NCBI GenBank assembly: GCA_000432735.1
Contig: FR887777.1
Span: 56,871 to 120,870 of the forward strand
DNA: 64,000 bases
Source: Bacteroides sp. CAG:443
GTDB taxonomy: Bacteria > Bacteroidota > Bacteroidia > Bacteroidales > Bacteroidaceae
Direction of reading: 5' to 3'
Below the pieces are notes generated by a model. It was not told where the DNA came from. It made no database searches and saw only the letters and a program-made list of their open reading frames with translations. This document shows, one piece after another, positions 41,115 to 48,564 of the stretch (positions are counted from its first letter, which is position 1; the number at the start of each line of letters is the position of its first letter). The position numbers and the translations under genes were made by a program.

Positions 41115-42904
41115 TCGGCTATATATTTCTTTTGAGCAATCTTTTGTTTCAAGCGTTTCTTTTCTTTTTCTGTAGGCGGAGTAGAACCATCTTCGGGAAT
41201 TTCATCCATCGCATCTGCTTTCTTCCAGTACTCCAAAGCCTTATCCTTTTCACCCAGCATGTAATAGATATCCCCGGCATGCTCCACTATGGTCCGGCTT
41301 TTATCTCCCTTATTACGCAAAGCCTGTTCAATATAGATACGTGCTTCGGTATATCTTCCCTTTTCGAACAAAATCCACGCATAGGTATCGAGATAAGTTT
41401 CATTATCTGGCTCAGCCTTCACGGTACGATAACTCATCTCTTCTGCCTTATCCAAATCCTTCCGTTCCACAGAAAGAAAATAAGCATAATTATTCAGTGT
41501 ACCGATATTGTCCGGATTGTACACCAAAGAAGAATCATAAGCAGCATATGCCTCAGCATGCATTTCCTTCGAGTGATACAAATCACCCAATATTGCGTAG
41601 AAATCAGACACAACACCCTTGTCACTCTTCTCATTTATCTGTTTCACTCCTTTGGTAAAGACATCCAGCGCCTCATCGGTCTCTCCTTTCTGATGATAGG
41701 CTATTCCCAGATAATAATAGAATTCAAGCGACTCCGGATTGTACTCCAGTGCAGGCTTCGCTATCCGAATGACATCATCGAGATTATTGTCGCGTATGGC
41801 ATAACTCAGCAGCTGAAGGCGTGCCGGCTTGTTCTCCGGATCGAGTTCCAATATCTGATGCAATACAGGAACAGCCTCTTTCTCCATTTTCTTTGTCAGC
41901 AGATATTGTGCACACAACATTGCCAGATCGGCATTTTGCTGCGGACGTTTCAGAATGTTCTGAAACAGAGAAATAACCTGCGTGCTATCCTTGGAGCCTT
42001 GCTCCGACTGAAGGATAAGCTGACGCATAATTTCCATCTTGGTATCCGACTGCACATCATCATTCAGTAAAATCGTATCAAGTTGCGCCTGATATAAACT
42101 ATCTTGTCCAGTTTTCTGATAATAAGAAGCCATCGAGATCAAAGCCGGAGCATATCCAGGCTCTTCTTTCAAGATACGCTGATAAACGCCAAGTGCTTCC
42201 TGAGGCTTGTCGTTGTTCAGATAGACATCTCCCAATATTGTCTGGTAACGCATATCGTAAGGATATTCTTTAGACAAGCTTTCTATCTCCGTAAATGCTT
42301 TCTCCTGATCACCCAACAGCAAAAACATTCGGAATTTTTCCATACTAATCTGTTCGGACTTTCCATCCAATTCCTCCAGACGATTCAATGTATTGATAAC
42401 CTGCTGATAACTTTTAGTCTGATTATACAAATCTATCAATGACATCAACGGTTCTAGACGTGAAGGAAACTGATCGGCCATATTTTCATAAACCGCAATT
42501 GCTTTAGGCACATCACGTTTCCGCTCATAGTAAGAAGCTAATGTCCGTTTATACCAGAAATTAGATTCATCAGAAGACACTGCCTGCTTTAAAGCCTGTT
42601 CTCCTTTTCTTTCCTGACCCAGATACATATAAAACTGCGAGAGTTCATACAAGGCAGCCCCCGATGCCGGATAAATATCCAGGCAATGCTGATACAACTC
42701 GTAAGCCGCATCGTAATCGCCTTTTTGCTTCATGCGTACAGCCTCGAGAAAATAATAGTCGTACTTCCGCCGCTGCTCAGGAGTAAGCGGGTCCTTTTGT
42801 ACGACAACCTGCTGATGCTTCAACTTGGTCTGTTTGCCGGAAGTTCCGCAAGCAACCATAACCACCATCACACAGGCCGATATGATATAAATCAATTTTC
42901 GCAT
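41111..42904 (-). CDS. TPR-repeat lipoprotein
   Basis: From the ATG at 42904 this has 597 residues with a lipoprotein signal (LIYIISACVMVVMVACGTSG). The rest is nearly all TPR helices, for example YELYQHCLDIYPASGAALYELSQFYMYLGQ and FYYYLGIAYHQKGETDEALDVFTKG, on the order of a dozen repeats. TPR lipoproteins act as periplasmic scaffolds. Its place before the DUF4292 and EnvC-like genes suggests a shared envelope function. Eight in-frame codons upstream (to 42928) would weaken the signal peptide and were left out. Confidence 0.87.
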   Translation of the reverse strand: MRKLIYIISACVMVVMVACGTSGKQTKLKHQQVVVQKDPLTPEQRRKYDYYFLEAVRMKQKGDYDAAYELYQHCLDIYPASGAALYELSQFYMYLGQERKGEQALKQAVSSDESNFWYKRTLASYYERKRDVPKAIAVYENMADQFPSRLEPLMSLIDLYNQTKSYQQVINTLNRLEELDGKSEQISMEKFRMFLLLGDQEKAFTEIESLSKEYPYDMRYQTILGDVYLNNDKPQEALGVYQRILKEEPGYAPALISMASYYQKTGQDSLYQAQLDTILLNDDVQSDTKMEIMRQLILQSEQGSKDSTQVISLFQNILKRPQQNADLAMLCAQYLLTKKMEKEAVPVLHQILELDPENKPARLQLLSYAIRDNNLDDVIRIAKPALEYNPESLEFYYYLGIAYHQKGETDEALDVFTKGVKQINEKSDKGVVSDFYAILGDLYHSKEMHAEAYAAYDSSLVYNPDNIGTLNNYAYFLSVERKDLDKAEEMSYRTVKAEPDNETYLDTYAWILFEKGRYTEARIYIEQALRNKGDKSRTIVEHAGDIYYMLGEKDKALEYWKKADAMDEIPEDGSTPPTEKEKKRLKQKIAQKKYIAE

Positions 42905-42941
42905 ACCGATGATTTTTTTAATAAGCACGAACGATTCTCCG

Positions 42942-43376
42942 TTATTTCACTCCCGTATGTCCGAAACCACCCGCTCCACGTTCAGTATCTTCCAGCACTT
43001 CCACTTCCTGCCATTCGGCCTGTTCATAACGGGCTATCACCATCTGCGCAATGCGTTCCCCGTCTTCTATCACGAAATCTTCGGTAGAAAGGTTTACTAC
43101 AATCACGCCTATCTCGCCACGATAATCGGCATCGATTGTACCCGGCGTATTCAGCAACGTTATTCCTTTTTTCAGAGCAAGCCCGCTTCGGGGGCGTATC
43201 TGTGCCTCAAATCCTTCGGGCAGGGCTATATATAATCCAGTAGGCACAAGACAACGCTGCAACGGTTTCAATACTATCGGTTCCTCCAGGTTCGCACGTA
43301 AATCCATCCCTGCCGAGCAGTTTGTTGCATACTGGGGCAATGCATGTTTCGACTTATTGATAATCTGTACTTTCAT
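42942..43376 (-). CDS. dut: dUTP pyrophosphatase (trimeric dUTPase)
   Basis: It hydrolyses dUTP to dUMP, keeping uracil out of DNA and supplying dTMP synthesis. The 144-residue protein carries all five motifs: SAGMDLRANL, RPRSGLALKKGI, NTPGTIDADYRGEIGVI, GERIAQMVI and the C-terminal RGAGGFGHTG arm that closes the site. It starts the dut-TPR-DUF4292-EnvC run (37 bp to the TPR gene). A box one base off TAnnTTTG, TAACTTCG, lies at 43398-43405. The ung gene and the neighbouring dNTP triphosphohydrolase also serve nucleotide hygiene. Confidence 0.97.
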   Translation of the reverse strand: MKVQIINKSKHALPQYATNCSAGMDLRANLEEPIVLKPLQRCLVPTGLYIALPEGFEAQIRPRSGLALKKGITLLNTPGTIDADYRGEIGVIVVNLSTEDFVIEDGERIAQMVIARYEQAEWQEVEVLEDTERGAGGFGHTGVK

Positions 43377-43520
43377 TTTACGGTTATTTTAATTGTGCGA
43401 AGTTAAACATTTCGGGGGACTTACTATTTATGTTTACCATTTTTTATAAAAACAAATCTTTTATCAGACAAAATCTCCCCTTTTTCCCACTAGGCTGTCA
43501 GTTTTTCCAGCGATTTTACC

Positions 43521-43528
43521 TAAGTTTG
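43521..43528 (+). promoter_or_regulatory. -7 promoter box for the dNTPase gene
   Basis: TAAGTTTG matches TAnnTTTG, 19 bp upstream of the ATG. Confidence 0.5.
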
Positions 43529-43547
43529 CAAAAAACTGTAACCAACC

Positions 43548-44879
43548 ATGAACTGGAACCAACTCATATCGAACAAGCGTTTCGGACTGGAAGCTCTGCA
43601 TGAAGTCAGGAAAGAAGACAGAACCGAGTTTCAGCGCGACTACGACCGCCTGATTTTCTCCGCACCTTTCCGCCGCTTGCAGAATAAAACCCAGGTTTTC
43701 CCGTTGCCCGGAAGCATCTTCGTCCACAATCGTCTGACACACAGTCTGGAGGTTTCCTGTGTAGGACGTTCACTGGGAAATGATGTTGCCATACGCCTTT
43801 TACAAAAGCATCCGGAACTGTCGGATTCCCACCTGTCGGAAATCGGAGCCATTGTTTCGGCTGCCTGTCTGGCACACGATTTGGGCAATCCCCCTTTCGG
43901 ACATTCGGGCGAAAAAGCCATCGGTACCTATTTCTCCGAAGGTAAAGGACTTGCCTTGAAGCCACTGTTATCGGAAGCCGAATGGGAAGACCTGATTCAC
44001 TTTGAAGGAAATGCCAATGCTTTCCGCCTGCTGACTCATCAATTTCAGGGAAGACGACCGGGGGGATTCGTCATGACGTATGCTACCCTCGCTTCCATTG
44101 TCAAATATCCGTATTCCTCACAACTGGCGGGAAAGAAACAGAAATTCGGTTTTTTTCAAAGTGAGGAAGCCGACTACAAACGGATTGCAGACGAATTGGG
44201 CATTATCAGACTAAGCAAAGAAAACGAGCCCGCACGCTACGCACGCCATCCGCTGGTTTACCTGGTAGAAGCCGCCGACGATATCTGCTACCAGATGATG
44301 GATATAGAAGATGCCCATAAACTGAAAATACTGACCACACAAGAAACCAAGGAGCTGTACTTTCAGTTTTTTACGGAAGCCCGCAAGAAGCGTATTCACG
44401 AAATATGCCAGCTGGTCACAGATACCAACGAACAGATAGCTTATCTGCGCACATCTGCCATAGGCGTGCTGATACAAGCATGTACGCAAGTTTTTGTAGA
44501 CAATGAAGAGCAGATTCTTTCCGGTACCTTCGAGGGGCCGCTCATCAAGCACATGGACGAACCGATACGGAAAGCATACGCAAACTGTTCAAAGACGGCC
44601 TTCGCTAAAATCTACTGTTCGAAGGACGTCCTCGATATAGAACTTGCCGGTTACCAGGTCATCACCACCTTAATCGACCTGATGATAGAAGCTGTACGGT
44701 ACCCCGACAAGGCTTATTCCAAGCTGCTCATCAACCGTGTATCGAAACAATACGAGGTACATGCCCCTACCCTGTACGGAAAAATACAAGCTGTACTCGA
44801 TTACATATCGGGCATGACCGATGTATATGCGCTCGATTTATACCGCAAGATAAACGGAAACAGCCTGCCAGCTGTTTAA
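43548..44879 (+). CDS. dgt: Deoxynucleoside triphosphate triphosphohydrolase (dGTPase-like)
   Basis: An HD-domain enzyme that splits dNTPs to deoxynucleosides and triphosphate. The 443-residue protein has FRRLQNKTQVFPL, HNRLTHSLEVSCVGRSLG with the first metal His, and the HD motif CLAHDLGNPPFGHSGEKAIG. Later ADDICYQMMDIEDAHKL fits family members. E. coli Dgt prefers dGTP, but many relatives are broad and regulated by dNTPs, so the substrate is uncertain. It is a single-gene unit opposite to dut and ends at a bidirectional terminator before glsB. Confidence 0.92.
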   Translation: MNWNQLISNKRFGLEALHEVRKEDRTEFQRDYDRLIFSAPFRRLQNKTQVFPLPGSIFVHNRLTHSLEVSCVGRSLGNDVAIRLLQKHPELSDSHLSEIGAIVSAACLAHDLGNPPFGHSGEKAIGTYFSEGKGLALKPLLSEAEWEDLIHFEGNANAFRLLTHQFQGRRPGGFVMTYATLASIVKYPYSSQLAGKKQKFGFFQSEEADYKRIADELGIIRLSKENEPARYARHPLVYLVEAADDICYQMMDIEDAHKLKILTTQETKELYFQFFTEARKKRIHEICQLVTDTNEQIAYLRTSAIGVLIQACTQVFVDNEEQILSGTFEGPLIKHMDEPIRKAYANCSKTAFAKIYCSKDVLDIELAGYQVITTLIDLMIEAVRYPDKAYSKLLINRVSKQYEVHAPTLYGKIQAVLDYISGMTDVYALDLYRKINGNSLPAV

Positions 44880-44908
44880 AACCGCCCGTAAAAACTCCTT
44901 ATACAGAC

Positions 44909-44972
44909 AAAGCCAGCTCCATGCCTAACATCCTTTCGGGACAAACGCACAGAGCTGGCTTTAAAATTTTTA
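44909..44972. terminator. Bidirectional terminator between dgt and glsB
   Basis: AAAGCCAGCTC (44909-44919) pairs with GAGCTGGCTTT (44952-44962), and AAAATTTTTATT follows. It lies between two converging genes. The loop of 32 bases has a small CCTTTCGGG hairpin in it. Confidence 0.8.
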
Positions 44973-44982
44973 TTCGTTTATA

Positions 44983-45972
44983 TCAATGTGAACTTTTTGA
45001 AACCACCGTATTAGCTCCCGAAGTAATCTGAAGTGCTTCCGGATGTTCCTTGATATAGGATTCAATGTGACGGATACGCTTCTCTTCCAGAATCTCATCC
45101 ACGGCAATCAGGATACCGGTTTCCTCCACATCACCAAAACCGTCGTTGATGGCTGTGCCAAACATACGCATGGTAGGCGACAAACTCATGTAAGCATTTA
45201 CCAAAGGAGGAATGTTATAGCCCAGCTTACGGACTTCCGAGTTCAGAACCCTGTAATCTTCCTTGAACGTATCGTAGCAGAACAGTTTCTCCAGGACAGC
45301 CGGATCTGTTTCAATTTCCAGCGGAACCATCGGAGTAATCAAACCATCCTTGTCAGAAAAATGCTTCTTCAGGAAGAAGAGAATCATATCACGTCCAAAG
45401 CGGTTGTAGCTGGGGTACATCGTCATCTTGCCAAAGAAATATTTCACATTCGACTTGATAACTGTCAAGGCACCCAGTCCGTCCCACAAATTATCGAGAG
45501 CAAAAAGCCCTTTCGATCCCGCCCGGGTAGACTGATATTCCAATGTTACAAACGAGCGTCCTAATTCGATGGTAGTAGGAAGATATTCCTTCAGAAATTT
45601 TTCTGAAAAATTAAACATGTGAGCGGTTGCCAGCACAGGCTTTCCTTCCTTGTCAAATTCAACTTCATCACCCAAAATATATCGATAGCCTCCCAGAATT
45701 TCTTCTGCATCTGGGTTCCATACAATCAATTGTTGGTAAGGATTTTCCATCAAGTCATACTCGTCCAAGTCTAACGCCTTCCCCGTACCACCTCCGGCAG
45801 CACGGAAAGCTATCTCACGCAAACGGCCTATCTCCTTCAAAACATTAGGAGCATTCTTCCAGTTTACTATATAGATTTCGTTATGGCTTTTATTAGTCGA
45901 TCTTAATCGCCTTTCAGCAGTAAGTTCCGACTTAAGCAACTCTCTATCAACAGGTGCAATAATTTCTTCCAT
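44983..45972 (-). CDS. glsB: N-acyltransferase of glycine lipid synthesis, GNAT/hemolysin type
   Basis: A 329-residue protein of the group called hemolysin-like GNAT acyltransferases, related to OlsB. In B. thetaiotaomicron glsB (BT_3459) acylates glycine with a 3-hydroxy fatty acid to begin glycine-lipid synthesis. Present are IYIVNWKNAPNVLKEIGRLREIAFRAAGGGTGKALDLDEYD, ILGGYRYILGDEV and IELGRSFVTLEYQSTRAGSKGLFALDNLWDGLGAL, all family features. It lies 23 bp after glsA, the same pairing as in B. thetaiotaomicron, which supports the call. Substrate specificity is inferred, not seen. Confidence 0.85.
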   Translation of the reverse strand: MEEIIAPVDRELLKSELTAERRLRSTNKSHNEIYIVNWKNAPNVLKEIGRLREIAFRAAGGGTGKALDLDEYDLMENPYQQLIVWNPDAEEILGGYRYILGDEVEFDKEGKPVLATAHMFNFSEKFLKEYLPTTIELGRSFVTLEYQSTRAGSKGLFALDNLWDGLGALTVIKSNVKYFFGKMTMYPSYNRFGRDMILFFLKKHFSDKDGLITPMVPLEIETDPAVLEKLFCYDTFKEDYRVLNSEVRKLGYNIPPLVNAYMSLSPTMRMFGTAINDGFGDVEETGILIAVDEILEEKRIRHIESYIKEHPEALQITSGANTVVSKSSH

Positions 45973-45995
45973 ATATGTAATAAAATCTTCCTAAA

Positions 45996-46814
45996 TTATA
46001 GTTTATAGACCACATCTCTGACGTATTCAGCCCACTCAGCCGGAGATTTGGACTTGTCGAATGTATGCCATGGTATAGGCTTTCCAATCGTCACCCGAAA
46101 TGTTTTATGCCGGTTCTTAAACATCTCGTCTGCCAGATACAGCATGGCGATATTGAACTTTATACCAAAAAACTTACAGGCATTGGCAAGATTGTAGAAA
46201 AAATTAGAATTCCGGCCTTCAAAATGTATAGGCACGACATAGCGCTGGGTTTCAACACTCTTGGTAATGAACGTTTTTTTCCATGCCAGGTCCTTTATAA
46301 CACCATGCTGACGACGGGAGCATATCCCGGCGGGAAACATAATGATATGGCTGTCGGAACGGAATCCCTCTTCCACCATGCGAGGAAAATCACGCGACTG
46401 CGATCCGGTCTTGTTGATAGGAATACAGAGCGGAGCCAGACCATGCAGATTCATCAGCAAATCGTTGACCAGATACTTGATGCGTCCGTTATAATGTGTA
46501 CCCAGCAAATACCCCAGTGCAACACCGTCCTGCCCACCCAGCGGATGGTTCGATACGAATGTACAAAGTCCGTCTTCCGGCAAATTCTCCAGCCCGTGCA
46601 CATCCAGCTTTGCATCCAGAAAGTCCATGCATGCAGCCAGAAAATCCACTCCGCTTTTATCCTTTACACTCTTCAGGAAAGCGTTTATCTCTTCCTGATG
46701 CACGATATGCTTCAGGTAAGAAACAAAAAAACGAGGAATCCGCCTGGCTTTTTTTCCAGCCTTCTCTTTCAAGATTTTATCAATATCTATTAAAAAAATC
46801 GAATCGCTAGCCAT
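45996..46814 (-). CDS. glsA: Lysophospholipid-type O-acyltransferase of glycine lipid synthesis
   Basis: A 272-residue PlsC-superfamily acyltransferase, matching the place of GlsA (BT_3458 in B. thetaiotaomicron), which adds the second acyl chain to N-acyl-glycine. The catalytic region is SNHPLGGQDGVALGYLLG, with His and Asp five residues apart rather than the four of E. coli PlsC (HX4D), as in other HPLGG-type members. Later FPAGICSRRQHG corresponds to the substrate-binding motif. No membrane span is evident. It is the first gene of the glsA-glsB pair and is divergent from the dcw cluster. Confidence 0.85.
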   Translation of the reverse strand: MASDSIFLIDIDKILKEKAGKKARRIPRFFVSYLKHIVHQEEINAFLKSVKDKSGVDFLAACMDFLDAKLDVHGLENLPEDGLCTFVSNHPLGGQDGVALGYLLGTHYNGRIKYLVNDLLMNLHGLAPLCIPINKTGSQSRDFPRMVEEGFRSDSHIIMFPAGICSRRQHGVIKDLAWKKTFITKSVETQRYVVPIHFEGRNSNFFYNLANACKFFGIKFNIAMLYLADEMFKNRHKTFRVTIGKPIPWHTFDKSKSPAEWAEYVRDVVYKL

Positions 46815-46837
46815 TATTTCATTCTCACATTTCTTTG

Positions 46838-46845
46838 CAAATGTA
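46838..46845 (-). promoter_or_regulatory. -7 promoter box for glsA
   Basis: TACATTTG on the minus strand matches TAnnTTTG, 24 bp upstream of glsA. Confidence 0.5.
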
Positions 46846-47042
46846 ATCTATCTTTCGGAATGTTGCTCATTTATATCGAAAAAATGTAACATGGAAACCT
46901 GAAAAAAAGGACACAACGAATTAAAATGTAACATAATTGCACAATACAGCAATCGGATGTGCACATTTTTTCTTTTCTCCGGCAGATTTATTACAAAGAA
47001 GCATTTGTCACAAAGTCAATGTCTTGACGTTCCTGTTGAAAT

Positions 47043-47140
47043 TTGTACAAATTCTAATTTTTTTTGTACAAATTTTCTCAAAACATAGAGACGTTTTTTC
47101 CCAAATACGCCGACGTTTTTCAATATCGTCCCGGTATTTC
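47043..47140. repeat. Two-module dispersed intergenic repeat, copy B (extended)
   Basis: TTGTACAA at 47043-47050 and 47064-47071 (21 bp apart). The second runs into ATTTTC ending at 47077. Then units end in TTTTC-like tails at 47100 (AAAACATAGAGACGTTTTTTC), 47121 (AATACGCCGACGTTTTTC) and 47140 (more degenerate). This gives five units at 19-23 bp spacing, the longest of the three copies. Confidence 0.85.
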
Positions 47141-47275
47141 ACAACAACGTCCTTACCTGTTGATAACTTCCTTAAATATTTTCATTCAACTATACCCTCT
47201 AATTGTTGAGAAATATGTAATTTTACCAGCTCAATATATATAAGGTGTAAAACCGATTAAAGCAACAGCATTATA

Positions 47276-48190
47276 ATGAACGAAACAGAACAGATTTATC
47301 ATATACCGGTACTGCTGAACGAAAGCATCGACGGCATGAACCTTCATCCGGCAGGCATTTATGTAGACATGACGTTTGGAGGAGGAGGACACTCTAAAGA
47401 AATCCTGCGACGTATGGATGCCGACAGCCACCTGTACAGCTTCGACCAGGATGAAGATGCCGAAAAGAACATTGTCGACGACTCTCGGTTCACTTTCGTA
47501 CGAAGCAACTTCCGCTACCTTCATAATTTCCTCCGCTACTACGGAGTGGAGGAAGTAGATGCTATACTTGCCGACTTAGGTGTATCATCGCATCACTTCG
47601 ACGACTCGGAACGTGGTTTCTCCTTCCGGTTCGACGGTAATCTTGACATGCGCATGAACAAGCGTGCAGGAATGACAGCTGCCGACATCGTAAACACTTA
47701 CGAGGAAGAACGGCTGGCAAATGTATTCTACTTGTACGGGGAACTGAAAAACAGCCGCAAGCTGGCTTCTGTTCTGGTCAAGGCACGCGCTCAGAAGCAG
47801 TTTGTCACCATCGGTGACTTTCTGGAAGTGATAAAGCCCTTGTTCGGCAGAGAACGCGAAAAGAAAGAGCTCGCCAAAGTCTTTCAGGCACTGCGTATAG
47901 AGGTAAACCAGGAAATGGAAGCGCTGAAGGAAATGCTTTATGCAGCAACCGAAGCACTGAAGCCGGGAGGACGACTGGTTATCATTACATACCATTCGCT
48001 GGAAGACCGTATCGTAAAAAACCTTATCAAGACGGGCAACGTAGAAGGTAAGGTGGAACAGGATTTTTATGGTAACGTACAAAGTCCTTTCCGTGCAGTG
48101 AACAACAAGGTGATTGTCCCTTCGGACGAGGAAATAGCCCGGAACCCTCGGTCACGGAGTGCAAAATTACGAATTGCAGAAAAAAAATAG
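47276..48190 (+). CDS. rsmH: 16S rRNA (cytosine(1402)-N(4))-methyltransferase
   Basis: RsmH (MraW) methylates N4 of C1402 in 16S rRNA. The 304-residue protein has HIPVLLNESIDGMNLHPAGIYVDMTFGGGGHSKEIL (SAM site), ILADLGVSSHHFDDSERGFSFRFDGNLDMRMN and LVIITYHSLEDRIVKN, plus the C-terminal NPRSRSAKLRIAEKK. It opens the dcw cluster, as in most bacteria, but no mraZ precedes it here. The next gene, ftsL-like, begins 9 bp later. Confidence 0.97.
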   Translation: MNETEQIYHIPVLLNESIDGMNLHPAGIYVDMTFGGGGHSKEILRRMDADSHLYSFDQDEDAEKNIVDDSRFTFVRSNFRYLHNFLRYYGVEEVDAILADLGVSSHHFDDSERGFSFRFDGNLDMRMNKRAGMTAADIVNTYEEERLANVFYLYGELKNSRKLASVLVKARAQKQFVTIGDFLEVIKPLFGREREKKELAKVFQALRIEVNQEMEALKEMLYAATEALKPGGRLVIITYHSLEDRIVKNLIKTGNVEGKVEQDFYGNVQSPFRAVNNKVIVPSDEEIARNPRSRSAKLRIAEKK

Positions 48191-48198
48191 TTCAAATC

Positions 48199-48564
48199 AT
48201 GGAGCAGCAAGATACAACATCACAACAACAAGACTCTTCACATATTACGCTGAAGAGCATTCTGGGAGGCGATATTTTGGCCCACGACTTTTTGAGAAGG
48301 CAGGCTAACCTCCTTATTCTGATTGTCATTCTGACTATCTTGTACATTGACAACCGCTATTCCAGCCAGCAAGAATTAATTGAAATAGACAAGCTAAAAA
48401 AAGAACTGACAGACATCAAATACGATGCGCTGACCATTTCCTCTGAGCTGACGGAACGAAGTCGCCAGTCGCATATAGAAGAATATATAGCAACCGAGGG
48501 TACTCCGCTGCAAACAGCGACAACTCCTCCATACCTGATTAAAAAAGAAGACGAAAAGAAATGA
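48199..48564 (+). CDS. ftsL: FtsL-like cell-division protein
   Basis: A 121-residue bitopic membrane protein. A polar N-terminus of about 35 residues leads to one membrane helix (ANLLILIVILTILYIDN), then a coiled-coil segment (QELIEIDKLKKELTDIKYDALTISSELTERSRQSH). This is the topology of FtsL, which joins FtsQ and FtsB to activate the septal synthase. Sequence identity with E. coli FtsL is weak, so the name rests on size, topology and its fixed place between rsmH and ftsI. Its stop overlaps the ftsI start by 4 bp. Confidence 0.82.
   Translation: MEQQDTTSQQQDSSHITLKSILGGDILAHDFLRRQANLLILIVILTILYIDNRYSSQQELIEIDKLKKELTDIKYDALTISSELTERSRQSHIEEYIATEGTPLQTATTPPYLIKKEDEKK

Larger units (their letters stand above)
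46815..47275. other. Gene-free region between glsA and the dcw cluster
   Basis: The 461 bp between divergent genes hold the glsA promoter box and the longest copy of the two-module repeat (47043-47140). An A/T-rich leader of rsmH follows. No mraZ gene or other protein is present; open frames here cross the repeats. I see no clear TAnnTTTG box for rsmH, only TAATTTTA at 47217-47224. Confidence 0.7.

Noticed and set aside
46937..47209. Open frame between glsA and rsmH, considered as a possible mraZ
   Set aside because: It crosses the repeat units, is Phe/Ile-rich from T-tracts and shares no MraZ motif.
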